This document shows, in pieces, positions 23,972-30,967 of a DNA stretch of 49,042 bases. A program made the position numbers and the translations under genes. The stretch comes from Clostridia bacterium (lineage in GTDB: Bacteria > Bacillota > Clostridia > Oscillospirales > CAG-272). Every line of letters starts with the position of its first letter. The first letter of the stretch is position 1. The notes under the pieces were generated by a model that was not told the DNA's origin, searched no databases, and worked only from the letters and a program-made list of their open reading frames with translations. The DNA lies in contig JAGASS010000024.1 of NCBI GenBank assembly GCA_017621655.1, positions 1 through 49,042 of the forward strand, given 5' to 3'.

Positions 23972-24919
23972 TTAGTTACACTCAGCAACAAGGGGTCCTT
24001 CGAGGTCCTTGAGGTAGAAGAGCTTACCGGGGAGGGTCGGAATGAAGGTGGAGGTGATCCACATATTCGGTCCGTGACGGAGAGTCGTCCAGAAGCTCAT
24101 GCCCTGCCACTGCATTCCGCGGTTGAACGCGCCGTCGGCACCGCCGATAGCGTAATCTGCCTGAAGGAAGAGGCCGGGGCCGATGGTGTTAGCTCTGCAA
24201 GGAACGAGGGTAGTGCGGGACTTGAAGCTCGTGATTGCGTTCTGCTCTATCGTGAGGGGGTGAAGCTTTGCACCGAGACGGTAGCACTGCTTCTTCCACT
24301 CGTCAACAGACTCAAATTCAGCAGCGAAGTGCGGCTCCCAGAATGCGATATGGCACATTCTGCCGATACCGTAAACGAGAACGAGCTTTGCGCCTTCTGC
24401 CTTCAGCGCTGCGATCTTTTCGGGGTAGGTCGGGAGATTATCTTTTGTTGCGAAGTTTCTCTGATTCTCGGGAACGGTAAGCTCACCAAGGGGATTGAAG
24501 AATGCCTCACGCATTGCGTTCTGGAACGCTGCGGGATCGGTTGCAGGAAGAGTATTACCCTCGCCGTCACTCCACTCGTCCATATTGAAGGTGTAAACGT
24601 GGTCGCAATTTACCTTCCATTCCTTAAGGAAGTAAACTGCCCACTTATACATTCCCATAGGTCCTACGGGAAGAATGAACGCGATCTTCTCGCTACGGTC
24701 GCGAGCTGCCTTGATCTCGAGCGCGATCTCGTGTCCCATATAGGTGTCGAACTCGCCGATGTTCTCGCAACGAACGGGGGTGAAGCCGTCGTTCCAGAAG
24801 GACTGTCTTTCCTCTACCTTGTTGTTCGGGTCACAGCAAGCGTCGATCTTTGCCATATCCCAGCCGGCGGGGTAAAATCCCTCGAGCATTGAGCCCTTAA
24901 CTGTACTGTTGAAATCCAT
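23972..24919 (-). CDS. NagB-like sugar-phosphate isomerase/deaminase family protein with altered active site
   Basis: 315 residues, longer than NagB (about 266). It belongs to the glucosamine-6-phosphate isomerase family: [15 protein letters not shown] (112-126) matches the NagB NMDEY region with the proton-abstracting Asp. The second active-site loop GVGxDGHIAFNEP reads [13 protein letters not shown] (184-196) here: His190 and the following Glu remain, but the ring-opening Asp is Met188. Deamination may therefore be changed or lost. Start at the ATG at 24919 with GGAGG upstream; the TTG five codons earlier overlaps that site. Last gene of a five-gene operon with a PIG-L deacetylase, which supports an amino-sugar substrate (inference). 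Confidence 0.85.
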   Translation of the reverse strand: MDFNSTVKGSMLEGFYPAGWDMAKIDACCDPNNKVEERQSFWNDGFTPVRCENIGEFDTYMGHEIALEIKAARDRSEKIAFILPVGPMGMYKWAVYFLKEWKVNCDHVYTFNMDEWSDGEGNTLPATDPAAFQNAMREAFFNPLGELTVPENQRNFATKDNLPTYPEKIAALKAEGAKLVLVYGIGRMCHIAFWEPHFAAEFESVDEWKKQCYRLGAKLHPLTIEQNAITSFKSRTTLVPCRANTIGPGLFLQADYAIGGADGAFNRGMQWQGMSFWTTLRHGPNMWITSTFIPTLPGKLFYLKDLEGPLVAECN

Positions 24920-24939
24920 TTCTTTATCCTCCAAATTTA

Positions 24940-25779
24940 TTATGCTTTTCCTGCGCTGTTAAACAGCTTCATTTTTCCGACAACTACGTCCTTGACCGCG
25001 TCCTTTGCGAGGATCAGCGACTTTTCGTAGCTTTCCTTGTTTGCGTATGCCTCTGCGTACGCCTTGTATTCCGCTATGCACATTTCGGTGCAGATGTTGA
25101 TCTTTCTGATACCGTTTGCGATCGTGTTTCTGAAATCGTCGTCACTCAGGCCACTTCCGCCATGAAGAACGAGGGGCTTCTTCGATACTGCATAGATCTC
25201 GGCAAGACGGCCTATATCGAGCTTCGGCTTCGTCTTATATACGCCGTGTGCAGTACCAATAGCAACTGCAAGCGCGTCGATGTCGGCACGGTCGATAAAG
25301 TCGTTTACCTGCTCGACCTTCGTATACATCTCCTCGTGTCCGTCATCAGCACCGCCTTCTGCGCCGCCGACGTGTCCAAGCTCCGCTTCGACGGAAACGC
25401 CGAGCGCGTGTGCGACCTTGCTTATTTCTTTTGTATTTGCGATGTTTTCCTCGTAAGGAAGAGCTGAGCCGTCGTACATTACCGAGGTAAATCCGCCTCT
25501 GATTGCTTCAAGTATCTTACCGTAATCGGTGCCGTGGTCGAAATGAAGACATACGGGAACGGTTGCTTCCTTTGCTATCTTCATCATAACGTACTGTGCG
25601 TACTCAAACGGGATAGAGGGGAGGTGAACCTCTGCAACTCCGAGAATGAGGGGTGAGCGAGTCTCCTCTGCCGCCTCGATGATTCCTCTTGCCATTTCGA
25701 GATTGAGCATATTGAATAGACCGACGCCGTACTTTCTTTCCTCTGCGTCAGCAAGAATATCCTTTAACGTAACTAACAT
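24940..25779 (-). CDS. Class II (zinc) ketose-bisphosphate aldolase
   Basis: Cleaves a ketose 1,6-bisphosphate to dihydroxyacetone phosphate and an aldehyde. 279 residues with the family motifs in order: [35 protein letters not shown] (Asp and His of the zinc site), [21 protein letters not shown] and [14 protein letters not shown]. The size and motifs fit the GatY/KbaY/IolJ/FbaA group, and sequence alone does not fix the substrate. The start is one base after the kinase stop. Within this operon it would act after the PfkB kinase. Confidence 0.93.
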   Translation of the reverse strand: MLVTLKDILADAEERKYGVGLFNMLNLEMARGIIEAAEETRSPLILGVAEVHLPSIPFEYAQYVMMKIAKEATVPVCLHFDHGTDYGKILEAIRGGFTSVMYDGSALPYEENIANTKEISKVAHALGVSVEAELGHVGGAEGGADDGHEEMYTKVEQVNDFIDRADIDALAVAIGTAHGVYKTKPKLDIGRLAEIYAVSKKPLVLHGGSGLSDDDFRNTIANGIRKINICTEMCIAEYKAYAEAYANKESYEKSLILAKDAVKDVVVGKMKLFNSAGKA

Positions 25780-25780
25780 T

Positions 25781-26725
25781 TTATTTTCTCTCTTTTATAA
25801 ATTTTTTTGCTTCTTCATAAGTAGGCGTGCCCGAGGTTGCGCCCTTCTGCGTTACGCAGAACGCGCCCGTCGCATTACCCATTTCGGCGCAGTCGAGGAA
25901 GTCCTCGCCACGCGACAGAGCCGCAAGAAATCCCGAGCAGAAGCTATCGCCTGCACCCGTTGTATCAACGGGATTTTCGATTCTGAACGCAGGGATCATC
26001 GTTCCCTTACCGTCGCGCTCGTATCTGCAGTAGCATCCGCGGCTTCCGCATTTGATAACGACGTGCTTTACGCCCTTATCGAAGAATACGTCAGCCATTT
26101 CGCTTACCTCTTCCCTATCCGAAAGCATTTTCGCTTCGTCTATGCTCGGAAGGAAATAGTCTATATACGGCATAGCGGGATCGAGCAGCCTTGACCAGCT
26201 TCCCTTTGCGTCCCAGCAAACGTCAAGGGCGGTGATCTTGCCCATTTTCTTACATCTGCGCAAATACTCTGCCGTCTCAGCACCGTCAAATCGGTCCATA
26301 AGGAAGGTACCCGTTACGAACACTATGTCGTTTTCGGATATAACCCCGAAATCGATATCGTCGACTGTCAGCGCGGCGTTTGATCCCGTACAGTGCAGGA
26401 TAGTGCGCTCGCCTGTTATTCCGTCAAGCATAAGGACGGACGCTGACGTCTGGACCTCGTTATCAACGAAAATTCCGTCGGTCTTGACGCCCTCCTCATT
26501 CAAACGCTTGATGAGAAAATCGCCGAACATATCACGTCCCACCTTGCCGACGAGCGTCGACTCTGTTCCGAGCTTACGCAGGTTCACTGCCGCGGTCATT
26601 GCGTTTCCGCCGCTATGGACGGTTATTGAGTTTACTCTTTCAAGCAGACCCTTATCCGGATATTTATTTACCGGCTCGACAATTACGTCGGCAACCAGAA
26701 TGCCGACACACGCAACCTTTTTCAT
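25781..26725 (-). CDS. PfkB-family sugar kinase
   Basis: Ribokinase-fold sugar (phosphate) kinase, 314 residues. Signature 1 lies around VHSGGNAMTAAVNLRKLG; signature 2 with anion hole and catalytic Asp is NPVDTTGAGDSFCSGFLAAL. N-terminus KKVACVGILVADVIVEPV is typical. The ATG at 26725 follows the PIG-L stop by one base (TAAGATG) and lacks a clear ribosome site, so translation is probably coupled; the frame runs further upstream but only inside the neighbour. Candidate substrates are a ketose or ketose-phosphate feeding the aldolase (inference). Confidence 0.93.
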   Translation of the reverse strand: MKKVACVGILVADVIVEPVNKYPDKGLLERVNSITVHSGGNAMTAAVNLRKLGTESTLVGKVGRDMFGDFLIKRLNEEGVKTDGIFVDNEVQTSASVLMLDGITGERTILHCTGSNAALTVDDIDFGVISENDIVFVTGTFLMDRFDGAETAEYLRRCKKMGKITALDVCWDAKGSWSRLLDPAMPYIDYFLPSIDEAKMLSDREEVSEMADVFFDKGVKHVVIKCGSRGCYCRYERDGKGTMIPAFRIENPVDTTGAGDSFCSGFLAALSRGEDFLDCAEMGNATGAFCVTQKGATSGTPTYEEAKKFIKERK

Positions 26726-26726
26726 C

Positions 26727-27431
26727 TTAAGGAAGCAGTCTTCTCGTCTGCATCTTCGGGTACGCGAGGCACTGCGTGAACGCTTCCGCATATGCGGCGT
26801 TGCACTGATAACCTCTGTACTTCGCGCAGGTCTTTACCATGTCGGCAAAGTCGATATTGTCGTGGTCTCTCATCCACTTGAGCTGGCTCTCGTGGCACTC
26901 GAGCATTTCGAGCTTGAGGTCGATCTCCTCGGTTACGTCAACGTATTCGGTCGGAATGAAGTCAACGCCCGTAAGGTTATCCATATAGTAAAGCGGAACG
27001 ACCTTCGCGGTCTTGTCGACCTTCGTCTTATAGTGAGGAACACTTGCGGCAAAGGACGCGTCGAACACGAGCTTGCTTACTGCTACGTGGTCTAACATAT
27101 AGTCGTTAGGTGCGTGAGTAATGATAAGATCGGGATCGGCTTCGCGGATAACGTCGATAACAAGGTCTCTCTGCTCCTTCGACTGATTATAAACGTCAAG
27201 GTCTCCGATGTCGCAGGTAACGACCTTAATGCCTGCCATAGCGCCTGCACGTTTAGCTTCCTCGATTCTGATCTTGCGAAGCTCATCGGGCATTATGACC
27301 TCATGACCCATATTACCGTTGCAAACGTGGCAAACGGTAACGTTGTCACCGCGCTTTACGCACTTGATAAGCGTTCCGACGCAGTTTATCTCAATGTCGT
27401 CGGGATGGCATCCGATTGCTAAAATGTTCAT
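26727..27431 (-). CDS. PIG-L/LmbE-family N-deacetylase
   Basis: Zinc-dependent N-acetyl amino-sugar deacetylase. Motifs: MNILAIGCHPDDIEINCVGT with the HPDD zinc and catalytic site near the N-terminus, and LIITHAPNDYMLDHVAVSKL with the third zinc ligand and general acid. 234 residues, full length. AAAGGAG lies eight bases before the ATG. Relatives act on GlcNAc-inositol, GlcNAc-malate or small glycosides. In an operon with a NagB-like protein it probably removes acetate from an N-acetylated sugar (inference). Confidence 0.93.
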   Translation of the reverse strand: MNILAIGCHPDDIEINCVGTLIKCVKRGDNVTVCHVCNGNMGHEVIMPDELRKIRIEEAKRAGAMAGIKVVTCDIGDLDVYNQSKEQRDLVIDVIREADPDLIITHAPNDYMLDHVAVSKLVFDASFAASVPHYKTKVDKTAKVVPLYYMDNLTGVDFIPTEYVDVTEEIDLKLEMLECHESQLKWMRDHDNIDFADMVKTCAKYRGYQCNAAYAEAFTQCLAYPKMQTRRLLP

Positions 27432-27448
27432 AATATGCTCCTTTATTT

Positions 27449-28441
27449 TTATTTCTTTTTAGAAATTTCTTTTTCCTTGAATACGACCTTCATGGTCTCG
27501 TAGACCGACGAAACGTCTGCCGTTTTAAAGGGCTTGCCGTCGACTACTGCTTCAATAAACTCATTTACCTCTTTATAGTAGCAGTCGCCGCCGTTTATCT
27601 CCGGCTCAAACGCGCCGTCATTCGTATAGACGGTCACTTTACCGTCGCGCGAGACGACGTAAGCATCTTCAAAGGTCACGCTGTATCCGTAACGGAACGG
27701 GAAGGACGAATGGATTCCCCAGTCGGTAAGGATCATGACCGCAGTTTCTCCGCACTTATAAAGCGAATAGGTGCTTTCGTAATCCGCCATTTGGTGCGTC
27801 GACATCGTCATACAGGTATCTGGCGCGCCGAAGAGCCAGACCATCTGGTCAACGTCGTGAACGTGCATATCGACGATACAGCTACCGCTTTTATCGTCCT
27901 TGAGAAGCCAATTATCAAACGACCAGGTCGGAAGCGCCGAACGGCGGTAAAATTCCGCCTTTATCGGCTTGCCGTATTTGCCGTTCTCTACCATCTCCTT
28001 AAGAAGCTCGTATTCGCCCGTAAAACGCAGGCACTGACCGACCATAAGCTTTTTGCCGTTTTTTTCAGCGGCGTCGATCATCATTTCGCACTGAGTTAGC
28101 GTTATTGCCATCGGCTTTTCGGTATAGACGTTTACGCCGTGGTTAAGGCAATAAACAGCCGCCTCGCAGTGAAGATAGGTAGGAAGCGCGATGAAGACGA
28201 AATCAAGGTCTTCCTTCTCGACCATTTCCTTATAATCGGTATATAAATTATAACGCGAAAAGTCTATATCGTCAAGATTTACGTTGCCGAGGTTTATTTT
28301 TATGCTTTTAGTGATAGATTCAATGTCAGCGTTACAGATAGCGGCGAGGCGAATGTCTTTTCTTTCCTTCTCAATCTTGAGTAGATTGAGAAAATGCGTC
28401 TTGCCGAGACCGCCGAATCCGATGATAGCAAAGTTCTTCAT
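27449..28441 (-). CDS. Gfo/Idh/MocA-family NAD(P)-dependent oxidoreductase
   Basis: 330 residues. The Rossmann domain starts MKNFAIIGFGGLGKTHFLNL, and the catalytic-lysine motif is VYTEKPMAIT. The second domain has DMHVHDVDQMVWLFG, the family's active-site His/Asp segment. ATG at 28441 with AAGGAGAG upstream. First gene of the operon, 17 bases before the deacetylase gene. Relatives oxidise myo-inositol, glucose derivatives or glycosides at a secondary alcohol. A promoter with 17-base spacing is just upstream. Confidence 0.92.
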   Translation of the reverse strand: MKNFAIIGFGGLGKTHFLNLLKIEKERKDIRLAAICNADIESITKSIKINLGNVNLDDIDFSRYNLYTDYKEMVEKEDLDFVFIALPTYLHCEAAVYCLNHGVNVYTEKPMAITLTQCEMMIDAAEKNGKKLMVGQCLRFTGEYELLKEMVENGKYGKPIKAEFYRRSALPTWSFDNWLLKDDKSGSCIVDMHVHDVDQMVWLFGAPDTCMTMSTHQMADYESTYSLYKCGETAVMILTDWGIHSSFPFRYGYSVTFEDAYVVSRDGKVTVYTNDGAFEPEINGGDCYYKEVNEFIEAVVDGKPFKTADVSSVYETMKVVFKEKEISKKK

Positions 28442-28525
28442 TTGCTCTCCTTTTTTACAGTTTTTAGAATTTTTGATTAAAAAATGCCGTAATAGTCGAT
28501 TTATCATTGCCAAATCACTAATTAT

Positions 28526-28554
28526 ATTATATAATGTATCAAGGAATCAGTCAA
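28526..28554 (-). promoter_or_regulatory. Sigma-A promoter of the sugar operon
   Basis: Minus strand: TTGACT (28554-28549), 17-base spacer, TATAAT (28531-28526). It lies 85 bases before the oxidoreductase ATG, in the 170-base gap shared with the divergent AraC gene, which leaves a leader of about 75 bases. Confidence 0.75.
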
Positions 28555-28610
28555 TTATTTTTTTGATATTATATAGCACAAATTTGAGATTATATTAAGG
28601 AGACGGAATT

Positions 28611-29399
28611 TTGAACGATCTGATACTGTACGAAAAAGTCCCGAAGGATGCCTTTCCCATTCATCTTGTCGAATATCATTCCCTGCCCGATGACTTCGAT
28701 CTTCACTGGCACGAGGAAACGGAGGTATTGTTTCTCCGCCGCGGCAATCTTACCGTCAGGTGCGGCGACAGGATAATAACCGCAGAAGAAGGCGACTGCA
28801 TAGTCATAAACGGAAACGAGCTTCACGAGGGGATCTCGGGCGAATGTGACTTTCTTTGCCTGTATCTGCCGCCATTTTTCTTCGAAGAGCAGTACTACAC
28901 CTTCAAGCATCTTATAAAGGACGAATTTGTAAACGACACAGTTCTCGGAATTTTCGAAAAACATAAGGATAAAAAGCACACGAACATTCTTGCAGTCAAG
29001 GGCTACGCGTATCTTTTGATCTCGCATCTGATAAGCAACCACACCGACGCGATCATTTCCGAGGGCAGATACAAAAAGCATCTTCAGACCTCTGACCGCA
29101 TGAACGATGCTATCCGCTATATAGAACAAAATTGCTTTGAGAATGTCAGCACTAAGCAGCTCTCAAAGATATGCCATTTGAGCGAGGGATATTTCTGCAA
29201 TCTTTTCAAGGCGGCAACGGGACATTCGGCAAAGGAATACGTACTTATAAAGCGGCTTGACAAGGCAGTTGACCTCTTGTCAAGCACCGATATGACGGTC
29301 CTTGAAATTGCCATGCAATGCGGTTTTTCCGACGCGAATTACTTTTCGCGGATCTTCAAAAAATACAAAGGGCGAACGCCGTCGTCGTATAGGATGTAA
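28611..29399 (+). CDS. AraC-family transcriptional regulator with N-terminal cupin
   Basis: 262 residues. The N-terminal sensor is a cupin (HWHEETEVLFLRRGNLTVRC, AEEGDCIVINGNELHE). The C-terminal two HTH motifs are FENVSTKQLSKICHLSEGYF and TVLEIAMQCGFSDANYFSRI, with the end KKYKGRTPSSYRM. The start is TTG at 28611 with AAGGAG eight bases upstream. It is divergent from the sugar operon and is probably its activator, with the cupin binding a pathway sugar (inference). Confidence 0.93.
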   Translation: MNDLILYEKVPKDAFPIHLVEYHSLPDDFDLHWHEETEVLFLRRGNLTVRCGDRIITAEEGDCIVINGNELHEGISGECDFLCLYLPPFFFEEQYYTFKHLIKDEFVNDTVLGIFEKHKDKKHTNILAVKGYAYLLISHLISNHTDAIISEGRYKKHLQTSDRMNDAIRYIEQNCFENVSTKQLSKICHLSEGYFCNLFKAATGHSAKEYVLIKRLDKAVDLLSSTDMTVLEIAMQCGFSDANYFSRIFKKYKGRTPSSYRM

Positions 29400-29458
29400 A
29401 CCTTTTCTTCAACTCCAAAACTATTATTCGTTTTAACCGCCATTAATCCAACTATATA
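29400..29458. other. Gap after the AraC gene
   Basis: No clear terminator, gene or repeat seen before the promoter at 29459. Confidence 0.5.
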
Positions 29459-29487
29459 TTGACAGAAAGCATATTCCGTGATATAAT
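29459..29487 (+). promoter_or_regulatory. Consensus sigma-A promoter of the structured leader and repeat lipoprotein
   Basis: TTGACA (29459-29464), 17-base spacer, TATAAT (29482-29487). Transcription would start near 29494, exactly where the left arm of the long inverted repeat begins. Confidence 0.85.
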
Positions 29488-29493
29488 GAACGT

Positions 29494-29684
29494 GCCAAAC
29501 TAACTGAATAAACGTGAATGACGGGTGTACTATCTTTATTTATAGGGATAATTATACTCTTTTTGCGCATATTATTATCACCCATGAATTTGATAAAATG
29601 CAAATTCCATTTATGGTGATATTAGTGTGCATACACCCCATTTCACGTAAAGTTAGTTTGGCGACTATCGGAGTTTGCGTTTTT
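29494..29684 (+). ncRNA. Long structured 5' leader (nested hairpins), unidentified
   Basis: Nested pairings: GCCAAACTAACT (29494-29505) with AGTTAGTTTGGC (29651-29662); ACGTGAA (29512-29518) with TTCACGT (29642-29648); GGGTGTA (29523-29529) with TACACCC (29632-29638); and an inner stem of TTATCACCCAT (about 29575-29585) with ATGGTGATA (29613-29621). Promoter directly upstream, intrinsic terminator directly downstream. It may be a riboswitch-like leader, a small RNA, or a MITE-like element with terminal inverted repeats; I match no known class. Confidence 0.6.
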
Positions 29685-29719
29685 GTGCGTCTGCTTCGGT
29701 AGGCGCACTTTTATTTTTT
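29685..29719 (+). terminator. Intrinsic terminator between leader and gene (attenuator-like)
   Basis: GTGCGTCTGC-TTCG-GTAGGCGCAC, ten pairs with a UUCG tetraloop (29685-29708), then TTTTATTTTTT. The ribosome site GGAGG follows immediately (29720-29724), so the gene can be expressed only by read-through. Confidence 0.85.
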
Positions 29720-29733
29720 GGAGGAAAAACAAA

Positions 29734-30924
29734 ATGAAGAAAGCCCTATCTCTAATATTGCTTGTGGCAACGCTTATGACACTCGCATCCTGCGGAAGCT
29801 GCGGCGACAAACAAAAGGTCATTAATGCCGTGACCACCACCGATTCAAGCGGCACAACGCCCCCAAGCAGTACGACCGACCCGGATTCAACAGCATCCGA
29901 AACGAACTCGCAAACGACATCTCCGCAGACGACCGTTCCGCAAACAACTCCCGCCGAGACAACAACGCCTTCCGAAACTCAACCGACTCACAAACATAAT
30001 TACACCTCTACCGTTACAACCAAACCGACTTGTACTAAAAAGGGCGTAAAAACATACACGTGTTCTTGCGGCGATTCTTACACTGAGGATATTAACAAAA
30101 CTGCTCATTCGTGGAAGAATGCGACCTGCACCTCTCCGAAGACCTGCTCCGTATGCGGTGCAACCGAGGGAGCTGCAGCGAAACACACTTGGAAAAACGC
30201 AACTTGCACTACGCCTAAAACCTGCTCCGTTTGCGGTGAAACCACAGGAACGGTAGCGGATCACACTTGGAAGAATGCAACTTGTATTGCTCCTAAAACC
30301 TGCTCCGTCTGCGGTGAAACTACCGGAACAGTAGCGGATCATTCTTGGAAGAACGCTACATGTACCGCGCCCAAAACCTGTTCCGTCTGCGGCGAAACTA
30401 CCGGAACGGTAGCTGATCATTCTTGGGAAAACGCAACCTGTACCGATCCCGAAACCTGTTACATCTGCGGAGCTACACAGGGAGAGGCGTTGGGTCATTC
30501 ATACGTAGCGGCAACCTGCACAAGGGCAAAGTATTGCAGCGTATGTTATGAAACCTTTGGAAGCCCCATTTCTCACTCGTATAATAACGGCTCGTGCACA
30601 ATGTGCTCCAAAGCAGATCCGAATGCGCCGACGTTCAAGATAACAGGCGGTCTTCCGATAAAGGTAAGAGGATGTGTTATAACAAGCGTTAAAACAAGTT
30701 ATTCCGGCAGCACTCTTTACCTCACAATTTCGGGAAACAGAGAATCCGGCACAGGGGATGTCGGCATTAATTTTGATGTATTCCCTTACGGTTACTCGGC
30801 ACACACGGCAAGCGGCCGCGAATATATAAGGAACGTCAGCGCCGGCTCAAGCTTCACATTAACCGTAGCATTGGAAGACGCAATTCGCTCCGAGTACAAA
30901 ACGTATAATATCTGGATATACTAA
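29734..30924 (+). CDS. Lipoprotein with tandem Cys-rich 25-residue repeats
   Basis: 396 residues. Signal peptide with lipobox LASC (Cys20). A Thr/Ser/Pro linker at about 35-88 is followed by tandem repeats of the type HTWKNATCTTPKTCSVCGET at about 128-260. Each repeat has C-x5-C-x2-C and an invariant Trp; about five are close copies, also at the DNA level (75-base period, 30107-30484). Flanking degenerate units (HKHNYTSTVTTKPTCTKKGV, GHSYVAATCTRAKYC) extend the array. The last about 100 residues form a beta-rich domain with no Cys cluster. Extracellular, membrane-attached by lipid. Similar repeats occur in gut Firmicutes surface proteins; their function is unknown to me. The ATG at 29734 has GGAGG upstream. 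Confidence 0.85.
   Translation: MKKALSLILLVATLMTLASCGSCGDKQKVINAVTTTDSSGTTPPSSTTDPDSTASETNSQTTSPQTTVPQTTPAETTTPSETQPTHKHNYTSTVTTKPTCTKKGVKTYTCSCGDSYTEDINKTAHSWKNATCTSPKTCSVCGATEGAAAKHTWKNATCTTPKTCSVCGETTGTVADHTWKNATCIAPKTCSVCGETTGTVADHSWKNATCTAPKTCSVCGETTGTVADHSWENATCTDPETCYICGATQGEALGHSYVAATCTRAKYCSVCYETFGSPISHSYNNGSCTMCSKADPNAPTFKITGGLPIKVRGCVITSVKTSYSGSTLYLTISGNRESGTGDVGINFDVFPYGYSAHTASGREYIRNVSAGSSFTLTVALEDAIRSEYKTYNIWIY
30107..30484 (+). repeat. Tandem 75-bp repeats inside the lipoprotein gene
   Basis: Five units of 75 bases coding for CSVCGETTGTVADHTWKNAT and variants. The middle three are nearly identical, so recent expansion by recombination or slippage is likely. Confidence 0.85.
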
Positions 30925-30925
30925 C

Positions 30926-30961
30926 AAAAATAAAAGTACCCTTTCGGGTACTTTTATTTTT
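30926..30961. terminator. Bidirectional intrinsic terminator between convergent genes
   Basis: AAAAATAAAAGTACCC-TTTC-GGGTACTTTTATTTTT serves the lipoprotein gene (+) and the adhesin gene (-). Confidence 0.88.
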
Positions 30962-30967
30962 TATTTA

